From: Eremothecium cymbalariae DBVPG#7215
Taxonomy: Eukaryota > Ascomycota > Saccharomycetes > Saccharomycetales > Saccharomycetaceae
Assembly: GCF_000235365.1 (NCBI RefSeq)
Contig: NC_016453.1
Span: 186,001 to 250,000, forward strand
Length of the DNA: 64,000 nucleotides
Direction: 5' to 3'
In this document: piece after piece, positions 43,581 through 52,385 of the stretch
Layout: each line of letters starts with the position of its first letter
How positions within the stretch are numbered: the first letter of the stretch is position 1
Notes under the pieces: generated by a model
Databases searched by the model: none
What the model was told of the DNA's origin: nothing
What the model saw: the letters and a program-made list of their open reading frames with translations, nothing else
Translations under genes and position numbers: made by a program

Positions 43581-45580
43581 ATGATGAATGAGGTAGTAGA
43601 TTCAAAGAAAGTTAAAAGTGATAGCAGTCAACAGCATGAATCTTATTCCTGCTCTCGTTGCCGAAGGCTCAAGAAGAAATGTTCGAAAGAAGTGCCGAGC
43701 TGCTATTCATGTCAGAGGGCGGGAGAAGAGTGTGACTATCCTGGTCGAGCGCCACGAAGGACTAAGAGGGAACTAGATGAAGCCAGGAGGCGTGGGGAAT
43801 TTGTTCCTGTTAAAAGGACGAAGAAGGGAGCAAAGTGGGATACTTCAGATTCTTTAGCTGTGTCTAGTGTGTGCTGTTCTCTTTCAGATTCAATGCACCA
43901 GGGCGCACCGTTATCGAGATCTTCTAGCGACGGAAATCTCCGGAATAATGGTCAGGGTGATGTATCTTCGAATATTCATAATTGTTCGGGTCCTGCATCA
44001 GAATCTGCGTCAGCATTCATGGCATCTTCATTCCTTAACACTTTGACTTCTATTGGAAGTACACATTCGCCGGTCCAAAATGTTGCATACAGTCTGACGC
44101 AGAAAGAGGTATTTAAACAAGGGAAGTTAGAACACGAATCTCATCGCCCAGATTCCATCCCTGTCAAGGCATCTAATATTCAAATAGAAGCTATTTCTGC
44201 AATTTTTAAGGGGGGCAGGCATTCTCCTATGATAAAAGAGGATGGAACGTGTAAGCCAATAGATAGATCGTTGTGCGACAGATATATTGCTGCGTACTTC
44301 AAACACAACCATAGATCCTACCCTGTTATTAACAAGCTGGAATTTCTAAATGATGTTTCTTTGATTAGGGAGTTCAAAGCTATGGAAAGCAAATACGAAG
44401 ATACATTTATATTTCAGTTGTACATGATTATGGCCATTGGCTGGACCACATTGCAAAGAGCAGGCCTTTTAGAGAAAGAAGAGGAAGAAAATTTAAGTGA
44501 GCACTTTTCATACTTGGCCATGAGGAAGTTTTGCAATGTAATGCACTTACAAAATGAGGAGACAGCAAAGTGTCTGTTACTTTTAGGAATTTATTCATTT
44601 TTTGAACCACGAGGTATTTCATCATGGACAATTAGTGGATTACTGATGAGACTAACCATTGGACTTGGACTTAATAGAGTTTTGACCACCAAAAAACTGA
44701 AAAATATGTCCTTGATTGATGTAGAGATGCGTTACAGAGCATTTTGGTCCTACTATGCATTTGAAAGACTGGTTCAAACATCCTTGGGGAGAACTTCAGC
44801 GATTGAAGACGATGATATCAATGTCCCATTCCCTAGAGCAATGTACGAAGAGGAACGGGAAGACATAGAGGTAACCAAAATGATGCTCAGGTTGCGTATG
44901 GTGGCAGGAAAGGTTTATAAGCAGGTTCACAGTGTCAGTGCAGGCAAGAAAAAATTATCCATTACAGAGAAACAGACTATCATTAATGATCTTCGGAAGG
45001 AGATTGACGAGTTATATGAAAAGGAGAAAAACAGAATACGGCAAATCAATGGTGCCGAACACCATAATATCTCCTTTCACACATCCGAAACTTGGCTGTC
45101 AATGAGATACTCACAGTTGCAAGCTATGCTTTATCGACCCTCTGCTTTGATTCCCAAACCTCCAATGGAATCCTTGTCTCTTTTGGGTTCTGTTTGCCTC
45201 CAGGCACTGAAACACACGTATTGCTTGTACAAAAAAAAATGCTACCCTTGAATTGGATAACCCTCTTCCGTACACTGGCGGTTTGCAACACTATTCTCTA
45301 CTGCCTTTGTCAATGGTACATAGATTTTATTGAATCGAAAATCGAGATCCAGCAGTGTGTCGAAATTCTACAACATTTTGGCGAAAAATGGATTTTTGCC
45401 AAAGAATGCGCTGATGTATTTCAAACAATTAGCAACGCAGTTCTTGATATCAGCCTAACCAGTGGCCAAGTTGCCAACATGGATAAATTAACTCGAGAAT
45501 TGTTTGGCGCCAGCAACGAATATCAAGATATCCTCGATGAAAACAATGTTGATATATCTTGGGTAGAGCTAAGCATATGA
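43581..45580 (+). CDS. STB5: Zinc-cluster transcription factor Stb5, frame break in an A9 run
   Basis: Stb5 is a Zn2Cys6 regulator that activates pentose phosphate and NADPH-producing genes under oxidative stress and also affects multidrug resistance. The binuclear zinc cluster is complete: Cys 24, 27, 34, 41, 44 and 51. It is followed by YPGRAPRRTKRELDEARRRG, a stretch shared with S. cerevisiae Stb5. The fungal-specific regulatory domain includes FFEPRGISSWTISGLLMRLT. The first frame ends at 45251. The conserved tail (LPLNWITLFRTLAVCNTILY ... ELFGASNEYQDILDENNVD) is in the -1 frame to 45580. Adding one A to the A9 at 45,231-45,239 joins them into about 666 residues (743 in S. cerevisiae). 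The match to the known tail is so close that the break must be recent or artefactual. Confidence 0.96.
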
Positions 45581-46136
45581 AATAGGTTATCACACGCTCA
45601 TTTCTGCACATACATGCATATTCGGCAACTATATTCCTCCACGTTCATTGTCAACTTTTAGCTAAGAGAAAACTGCATACGTCACATCAAACACACAAGA
45701 GTTCGAAACTCCCCACCAGCTTTCATTTTTCTGTATAATACCGCTATGTATTAGAGACTTTATAGTCTATTAACTACTTCTGCCTGTTCAGCCCATCACA
45801 TGACATTTTTACAGATCCATTTCTCTTCCCTTGCATTCTCCTCCTCATCATCTTACTACTTGTGTCGTCTTGTGACGGCGCCCCAGCCGGTGTCGAGCGA
45901 TCTTGTGTTTTCTGACCGATCCTCCTCTGTTTCCCAACAGAAAACCAGTGCCAACCTTAATCCAGCCTTGCCATCAATTAGATCATTCTTAGCCTCTAGT
46001 ATTACTGCTGCCAACAGCAGCATATGTCAGTCTCCCGTAATATATCTTACATACACTCTATCACGTGACTGAAAATACCGATCTATAATGCAGATATTTT
46101 ACAAATGCTAAGAGGATACTGACAGCCCATCATCAC
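45581..46136. other. STB5-SVP26 intergenic region, left part
   Basis: These 556 bases include a 90-codon forward ORF (45,800-46,072), serine-rich and without recognisable features, which I do not accept as a gene. A palindromic TCACGTGA E-box lies at 46,061-46,068, a probable Cbf1-type site. In S. cerevisiae OYE2 lies in this interval. It is not present here. Confidence 0.45.
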
Positions 46137-46328
46137 ATGGCAACTACCATCAACGTAAATCCAGCAAACCAGTGGAGAGGGAAAAACAAAGTTCTCTTCA
46201 GACCGGACGTTGCTGTATCTGCACAGCTAGCACTGAAGGTGACGTTAACCCTGGTAACGCAGCTCTGTATCCTTGTCCTGCTTACACCACTTTTTGTTGA
46301 AAAAGGTTCCTTTTTGGCTCTGCAATAG
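46137..46328 (+). CDS. Possible small single-pass membrane protein
   Basis: A 63-codon ORF just upstream of SVP26 gives a polar, basic N-terminus (NQWRGKNKVLFRPDVA) followed by a hydrophobic helix of about 24 residues (LKVTLTLVTQLCILVLLTPL). That layout resembles a tail-anchored or small ER or mitochondrial membrane protein. I do not recognise a family. Its amino-acid composition is more protein-like than that of the other short ORFs in gaps. Against it: it lies within the presumed SVP26 promoter, and its end is uncertain. A single missing base in the A5 run near its end would extend it to about 46,369. Confidence 0.35.
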   Translation: MATTINVNPANQWRGKNKVLFRPDVAVSAQLALKVTLTLVTQLCILVLLTPLFVEKGSFLALQ

Positions 46329-46469
46329 AAATTTCGCGTAGTTTGACAAGTTTTTTCTGGGTTAGTTAGTTAGTCCATACAAACACACTTAGTTGATACG
46401 TGAATACTAATTTTTAGGTAGGACGAGAAGTCCAAGGCCAAGGCAGAAGAAGGCGGCTACCTTTTGAGC

Positions 46470-47126
46470 ATGTTCCTTCAGATTCTCGCTGTTCTGGGCG
46501 CAATATCAGGATTTGTGTTTATAACTTTATCGATTGCATCAGGACTATATTATTTAAGCGAGTTAGTTGAGGAATACTCCGAACCTACAAGGAGATTGTT
46601 AAGTCGTGCAATATATTCACTGGTAGGGGTATATATATTGCTTTGGATCTTCGATGGATTTCCGTTTATGTTGACTTGTTTTTCGATTGGATCTTATGTG
46701 GTATACTATCAGAATTTGAGGAGGTTTCCATTTGTATCGTTAACGAGCCCGACCTTTGTATGCAGTTGTGTGCTTGTATTTATGAATCATTATTTCTGGC
46801 TCAGGTATTTTAATAATACTGACATTTCACTGCAGTCCAGGGTGGATCCGAATTATGTTCCCAAGAGGCGTGCTACTTTCGTTGAAGTTACTTCATTTTT
46901 TGGGATTTGTATCTGGTTTATTCCATTTGCGTTGTTTGTATCTTTATCCGCAGGTGATAATATGCTTCCTATGACAATGGGCAAAAAGGACGACGATAGT
47001 GCTGTGGGCAGGAGGGCCAGCAGTTTACTCAAAGTTGCGATTGATGCTGTGAGGGAGTATTTCCAGAGTGTTGCAAGGCTTCTGGGGATACGAGGGCTGC
47101 GTCAACAAGATGGTTTGGTGTTGTAG
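46470..47126 (+). CDS. SVP26: COPII cargo adaptor Svp26
   Basis: Svp26 is an early-Golgi membrane protein that packages mannosyltransferases such as Ktr3 and Mnn2 into COPII vesicles. The start is ATG 46470 (MFLQILAVLGAISGF), since the two codons before it open with TTG. The 218-residue product (228 in S. cerevisiae) has four hydrophobic segments and the family stretches LSIASGLYYLSELVEEYSEP, SLTSPTF, NHYFWLRYFN and FFGICIWFIPFALFVSLSAG. The cytosolic tail is more divergent. The gene follows STB5 and precedes the YHR182W homologue, in agreement with YHR178-182. Confidence 0.95.
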   Translation: MFLQILAVLGAISGFVFITLSIASGLYYLSELVEEYSEPTRRLLSRAIYSLVGVYILLWIFDGFPFMLTCFSIGSYVVYYQNLRRFPFVSLTSPTFVCSCVLVFMNHYFWLRYFNNTDISLQSRVDPNYVPKRRATFVEVTSFFGICIWFIPFALFVSLSAGDNMLPMTMGKKDDDSAVGRRASSLLKVAIDAVREYFQSVARLLGIRGLRQQDGLVL

Positions 47127-47390
47127 TGAAAAACGTTTTTTATGTGTAGATTTTACACTGTGGTCATATATATTTGATCCAGATTTTGGAACTTATTTTG
47201 TATACTTAGGTACTATTTTTACTGATATATATATCGTTGCATTAGGAGCGTTTTATGCGTTGGCATTGTATTTGTTGTACCGTTGCTTCTTTGCCACGGC
47301 AACTGTTTTTGGCATCTAGCTAACAGAAAAGAGGAAATACGGCAAAACATTGAAGTATCAATATAATCAAGACTTTAACAGAATTGAGAT

Positions 47391-49442
47391 ATGGAGGCTA
47401 AGGTCGAATTAACGAATACTTTTTGGTCAGAGGACTATATTACTGGTATTGACTGTCTGTTACGTGTTATACAAAGTGATATAGCTGAACTATCACGATT
47501 TGCGGATCTGTATGATAGACATAATGAGAATTGGTTGTATGCTATCAAGCAGCTCAACACGCTGACGCTATCTTTGTCAACGTCGAATGATGGTAGTTTG
47601 CGAAATAAAAGTAGCGAAAAGGGTACAGATCTGGCTTCAATGGTGTATAGAAACCACTTGTATCTTTTGGAGAGGCTTACTGACAAACTAAGAGGTTCTA
47701 CGTTGTCAGAGGTGGAAGATCCGATCAAAAATCTCCTGTTTAGCTATAAAGAGTTCCAGTCGGATGTGGAAGACTCTCTAAAGGCAGATCACACGAAGTT
47801 TAGAAAGCAGATTGATAATATTCGATATTTGCATTCTCAAATAAAGAACAAAGCGCTCTCTATATTAGATAGTAATGCCAATGATGATGCCGCTTCTTTA
47901 TCGGAGGCCACTGATAGTGAAAGATCACTCCCACCGAGCATTCGAAAATTGCTGAACTTTGAGAGCGAAAGGGAGTGGTATGAGTTTTTGATAGAATTAA
48001 AGAAAGAGGTACCTGTCAGCAAAAGAAAATGGGCGATTCCAGCTTTGCCAAATGAGTATTTTAGCAGCGAGGCTCTATTTGAAACGCTGAAGCGTCAGCA
48101 TCCCAAAATGGACAGCTCTTTATATAACCTAGAGCAGATTGGGCAGAACCTAATGGACCTTGGGGTACTGAGGTCGTATAACGACGTTTTACACCGCCCT
48201 GGAAGCAAATTCGCTAGTCAAGGTTACTACTGTTGGGTCATGGATATGGCACCACCGGCAGGGAAACTTTTACAAGGTATTTGGAAACGTGTAAGCTCGA
48301 GCAGCTCAATTAACAACGAAGATAATAGCTACACCGCACTAGAACTTTCGCAGCTGAATGACCAATTTGTAAAGCAGTGGTTGATACTTGAGAGTCACAG
48401 ACTCAAGTTAGAATTAGATCTTTCCCATTTTATGAAACAATATGCTAAATTAAGTAAGAACAAGTTTAAGACGATCAAGGAGGTCGATTTCAACATGATA
48501 GAAATGTTTAACAAAAATTGGGACATCCAAGGAAAGTTATGCGAGGAAGATTTTGAAAATCTCTGGTACGAATCATACACTAATAATCACGGAACAATAG
48601 GATTTTATACACCTCCTGGCCTTCGATTCGAAATGTACAACATGCAAGGTGTATTGGCTTCACAACCTTGGATATTTGGGACACCGTTAAATGAAATGTC
48701 TCTTTGCACCGAAGATAAGCCGATTATTTTAGAAAAACTGTTGACGATGGCACGTCAGTTCGATCCCGACACAGTTGCTAAAGAATGGGCAGCTCCTTTG
48801 GACCTAGTGAATATTTGCAATATGAAAAAGGACTGTCTCAATGAGTATTTACACAATTGCGACCACGATATCGTCATGAACAAATTTGGTAGTAAATGGG
48901 CCGATTGCGCTAACATCATTCAATTGCTGAGGGCCTGGCTATTAGAACTGCCAGATAGCATTATCCCTGTAATCCGTTACCACAACCTTAGAAACAACGA
49001 TCATGACTGGTTGAACAATAGCCCCGCTGTCCACCTTCTGTCGCTTGCAGCCATCGCTTCACATTTCCGCTGGTTAGGGAAAGACAATCTTGACGCTCTC
49101 TTTGACACAAATCCAACATCCAGATTCCCTAACGTGCAGGAATTCCCCATCTCCCACCATTTTATAAGGTCCCGCGTTCGTGAGCCTTTGCATTGCTCTA
49201 TTTTCAATGAGATCCTACACAATTGTTTCCTGGATCCAGAATTTCCCGCTAAATGTGCTGGTGCAGTTACCGCAACTTCAAGTCCTAGATCTGGCCGTCC
49301 ACGAACACACCTTCTGACTGTTACAACCGATGTGCATGAATTTGTCCCAAGACCATTCAAAACCAGCAGCTGCGAACCCTCTCCAACCCGCGCCAAAAGA
49401 CTCACCGGCCTTACTATACTCCCCCATACTAACCCTAACTAA
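47391..49442 (+). CDS. YHR182W: Putative RhoGAP-family protein (YHR182W homologue)
   Basis: The 683-residue product corresponds by position and sequence to S. cerevisiae YHR182W, a poorly characterised protein with F-BAR-like and RhoGAP-like regions. The first 180 residues are helical and charged, including LERLTDKLRGSTLSEVEDPI, which suits an F-BAR/FCH coiled coil. The C-terminal half has GVLASQPWIFGTPLNEM and AWLLELPDSIIPVIRYHNL, which resemble a degenerate RhoGAP fold. The catalytic arginine finger is not obvious. An intermediate region may be DEP-like. It stands between SVP26 and GND1, as in YHR181-183. Function is inferred from family alone. Confidence 0.8.
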   Translation: MEAKVELTNTFWSEDYITGIDCLLRVIQSDIAELSRFADLYDRHNENWLYAIKQLNTLTLSLSTSNDGSLRNKSSEKGTDLASMVYRNHLYLLERLTDKLRGSTLSEVEDPIKNLLFSYKEFQSDVEDSLKADHTKFRKQIDNIRYLHSQIKNKALSILDSNANDDAASLSEATDSERSLPPSIRKLLNFESEREWYEFLIELKKEVPVSKRKWAIPALPNEYFSSEALFETLKRQHPKMDSSLYNLEQIGQNLMDLGVLRSYNDVLHRPGSKFASQGYYCWVMDMAPPAGKLLQGIWKRVSSSSSINNEDNSYTALELSQLNDQFVKQWLILESHRLKLELDLSHFMKQYAKLSKNKFKTIKEVDFNMIEMFNKNWDIQGKLCEEDFENLWYESYTNNHGTIGFYTPPGLRFEMYNMQGVLASQPWIFGTPLNEMSLCTEDKPIILEKLLTMARQFDPDTVAKEWAAPLDLVNICNMKKDCLNEYLHNCDHDIVMNKFGSKWADCANIIQLLRAWLLELPDSIIPVIRYHNLRNNDHDWLNNSPAVHLLSLAAIASHFRWLGKDNLDALFDTNPTSRFPNVQEFPISHHFIRSRVREPLHCSIFNEILHNCFLDPEFPAKCAGAVTATSSPRSGRPRTHLLTVTTDVHEFVPRPFKTSSCEPSPTRAKRLTGLTILPHTNPN

Positions 49443-50033
49443 TCTGATACAAATGCATATTATCCTATATATGTATCCATATATATATGTATATATATAT
49501 ATATACCACCGAAATACGCATCATCGCATTGGCCTAAACCCCCACAGTTGCCCTATGAATCAATTGCAACAAAATCTCCATACTGATACATATCCATATC
49601 CCATCAATCAAATAGCCTTCCCCTTCAACCACATTGCATCTGCTATATCAGCTTTCAAGCTTGTATATATCTCTCGCGCCCTGACTAATTCGCATCAGCT
49701 GCTTATTAATTCCATCGACGCTTGCTTATGAAATCCGCATCAGGGTGTCAGCATACAATTGTCGAAATGAGTTTTTCACAAACCCAACAATATTTCTTGA
49801 GATTGCTTTATAAATATAAGAAAAGTAAATTTTCCCGGTGGCAATTAGTTTTAGATGTTTTAAAGGTTATTAACAAAGTTTTTGATCAAGATTAATTGTC
49901 TGTTTGGTGAAGTGTTTTTAAGTACTTCAAAGAATCAATTATCTGTTGAGCATATCTAGTTGTAGCGTTACCTCTCTTTTTTGACTGACGCAAAGGAAAA
50001 ACTTCAGATCAAGCTATCTATTATAATAAGACG
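49443..50033. promoter_or_regulatory. GND1 upstream region with a TA-repeat
   Basis: These 591 bases lie between the YHR182W homologue and GND1 exon 1. They begin with an alternating TA/TG tract at about 49,464-49,506, just past the upstream stop. An ORF crossing this area (to 49,731) overlaps the previous gene and looks like chance. I see no clear Stb5, Gcn4 or TATA element that I would defend. Confidence 0.45.
49464..49506. repeat. TA-rich simple repeat
   Basis: An alternating ATATATGTATATATATAT-type tract lies immediately 3' of the YHR182W-like gene. It may act as a yeast 3'-end efficiency element (TATATA) for that gene, and it is a likely length-variable microsatellite. Confidence 0.7.
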
Positions 50034-51954
50034 ATGTCTCAAGCAACGTATGTGTTACTTAAGGTTATGTAATAGTGGTTCAGATGAGTGTTGGTATTTT
50101 ATTGGAGGGTATTCCGGGGCTATGGGTTTAGTGTTGTGAGGCTTTAAAGATGCGGAAAGCTAAATTGTATAAAAAGTGCGAGGCTTTGAGCAGACGAGAA
50201 TGGAGAAATGTTACAGTTTATGGAAAGCGAGCGAGGAACAAAGTTTGAGCCGAAATGGGGAACAGGCTTAATGCATTAGTTTCATTTTTGAAAGACGGAG
50301 GTGAGGTAGCGCATGGTCGGTATGTGTGAAGAGGAAAGCTTTCATGGGAGGATATCGCTGTGGGAAGGAAGCCGTTGAACTCACGTGACCTATATTCGTC
50401 CGTAGCAACACTCATTTGCCCATGGGTGTGGTGGGTGATATGTGGATGGGATAATAACATAGATTACTAACAGATTTTATTTGCTTTAGTGGTGATATTG
50501 GGTTGATTGGTTTGGCCGTGATGGGCCAGAACTTGATTTTGAACGCTGCTGATCATGGTTTTACTGTAGTTGCGTACAATAGGACCGTTTCTAAGGTGGA
50601 TCAGTTTTTGGCAAATGAAGCCAAAGGCAAATCCATTATTGGTGCTCATTCTGTACAGGAGCTATGTGCCAATTTAAAGAGACCAAGAAGAGTTATTTTG
50701 TTGGTCAAGGCAGGAGCTGCTGTGGATAGTTTTATTGAGCAGTTATTGCCATTTATGGAACAGGGTGACATCATTATTGATGGTGGTAATTCACACTTCC
50801 CAGACTCCAACAGACGTTATGAGGAGTTGAAGCAGAAGGGTATTCATTTTGTCGGTTCTGGTGTGTCTGGTGGTGAAGAGGGTGCTCGTTACGGTCCTTC
50901 CTTGATGCCAGGTGGTGCTGAGGAGGCTTGGCCACACATAAAGGAAATTTTCCAGTCTATTGCAGCAAAGTCTGATGGTGAGCCATGTTGTGACTGGGTT
51001 GGTCCTGCCGGTGCTGGACACTATGTTAAGATGGTGCACAATGGTATTGAATATGGTGATATGCAGTTGATTTGTGAGGCTTACGACCTCATGAAACGTG
51101 TTGGTGGGTTCAACAACAAAGAGATTGGCCAAGTGTTTTCCAAGTGGAATAACGGCATCTTGGACTCCTTTTTGATTGAAATTACCAGAGATATTTTGTT
51201 ATATGAAGATGTTGATGGTACTTCCTTGGTCGAGAAGATTTTAGATTCTGCTGGTCAAAAGGGGACTGGCAAGTGGACAGCCATTAACGCTTTGGATTTA
51301 GGCATGCCGGTCACCTTGATTGGTGAAGCGGTTTTTGCTCGTTGTTTGTCTTCCTTGAAGGACGAAAGAATCAGAGCTTCTCAGCTGTTGCCAGGTCCAG
51401 AAGTTCCAAAGGATGCTGTTGTAGACAAAGAACAATTCATTGATGATCTAGAGCAGGCTTTGTACGCCTCCAAGATTATATCGTATGCTCAAGGCTTCAT
51501 GTTGATGAGAGAAGCTGGGAAGACGTATGGCTGGAAGTTGAATAACCCTGCTATCGCCTTGATGTGGAGAGGGGGTTGTATCATCAGATCCGTGTTTTTG
51601 GGGGAGATAACCAAGGCATACAGAGAAAACCCTGAATTAGAAAACTTGTTGTTTAACAACTTCTTCTCTAGTGCTGTAGCTAAAGCCCAAACAGGCTGGA
51701 GAAAGTCGATTGGATTGGCCGCTACTTACGGTATTCCAACTCCGGCATTTTCCACCGCGTTGGCCTTCTATGACAGTTACAGATCCGAAAGATTGCCAGC
51801 CAACTTGCTTCAAGCTCAACGTGACTACTTTGGTGCACACACTTTCAGAGTTTTACCAGAAGCTGCTTCTGATAACTTGCCAGCCGGCAAAGATATTCAC
51901 GTCAACTGGACCGGAAAGGGTGGTAATGTTTCCGCCTCTACCTATGATGCTTAA
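50034..51954 (+). CDS. GND1: 6-phosphogluconate dehydrogenase Gnd1, two exons
   Basis: Gnd1 oxidatively decarboxylates 6-phosphogluconate to ribulose-5-phosphate and makes NADPH. The coding sequence is join(50034..50047, 50490..51954), 492 residues. Exon 1 encodes MSQA plus two bases of a Thr codon. A 442-base intron follows, and exon 2 continues T-GDIGLIGLAVMGQN. This restores the NADP-binding glycine motif GLAVMG at the right distance from the N-terminus. Without splicing the first ATG in exon 2 would fall inside that motif. Later features are IIDGGNSHFPDS, SGVSGGEEGARYGPS and the catalytic GHYVKMVHNGIEYGDMQL. Codon bias is strong. S. cerevisiae Gnd1 (489 residues) has no intron. The neighbours match both GND1 (YHR183W) and GND2 (YGR256W). 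Confidence 0.96.
50048..50489 (+). other. Spliceosomal intron in GND1
   Basis: The donor is GTATGT at 50,048-50,053, the branch point is a perfect TACTAAC at 50,465-50,471, and the acceptor TTTAG ends at 50,489, 18 bases after the branch sequence. All three match the yeast consensus, and the phase joins AC to T to make a Thr codon. The intron contains a palindromic TCACGTGA E-box at 50,381-50,388. Confidence 0.95.
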
Positions 51955-52385
51955 GCAACTACCAGTTTACAATAAATTACTTATATAGTAGACAATTTTT
52001 AAGTATTAGGGTGGTATGGCATGGTATACATATGACATCCGTGTCTAACTCGTCCCTTTTTTTAAAAAATAAACATTTACATATTGTTTCCATGTCCTAA
52101 TTTAAGCCTATAAAGGTCCCTTTTAAGGTTAATTACCTTACCCTCTATGTCATTGCAGTATTAAGTTGTTAACCATCTCTTGATTTTAGCCTTTTCTGTC
52201 CTATAACGTCGCTCTGCGTCAGCGACACAAAACCTCTTTCCGGCGTCTGAAAAACGGTGATAAAGTATATACAGAAACATAAAAAAATAGAAAGATATAT
52301 ATATCAATCATTTAATCAATTCCAAATAGTCATAAATTGCAAATATTTAATATCTAATTTAAGCTCTCTAAGTTAGTATGGAAAA
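51955..52385. promoter_or_regulatory. GND1-SSP1 intergenic region
   Basis: This 431-base region carries the GND1 3' end and the SSP1 promoter. A middle-sporulation element at 52,223-52,232 is the main feature. Next to it is GCGTCAGCG, a sequence also repeated upstream of the PFS1 candidate. The rest is AT-rich. Confidence 0.6.
52223..52232 (+). promoter_or_regulatory. Middle sporulation element (Ndt80 site) upstream of SSP1
   Basis: CGACACAAAA fits the Ndt80 consensus YGNCRCAAAA/W at every position. It lies about 154 bases upstream of the SSP1 start. SSP1 is a known Ndt80-induced, mid-meiotic gene in S. cerevisiae, so the site supports both the gene call and conserved timing. Confidence 0.8.

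Noticed and set aside
45695..45715. AGAGTTCGAAACTC as a tRNA T arm
   Set aside because: No acceptor, anticodon or D arm can be built around it.
45800..46072. 90-codon ORF between STB5 and SVP26
   Set aside because: Serine-rich chance composition, no family resemblance, no conserved context, and it lies in a promoter region.
47068..47319. 83-codon ORF overlapping the end of SVP26
   Set aside because: Most of it overlaps SVP26 in another frame and the hydrophobic tail is what AT-rich, T-rich sequence gives by chance.
49330..49731. 133-codon ORF across the end of the YHR182W homologue and the TA repeat
   Set aside because: Translates a microsatellite and overlaps a real gene in another frame.
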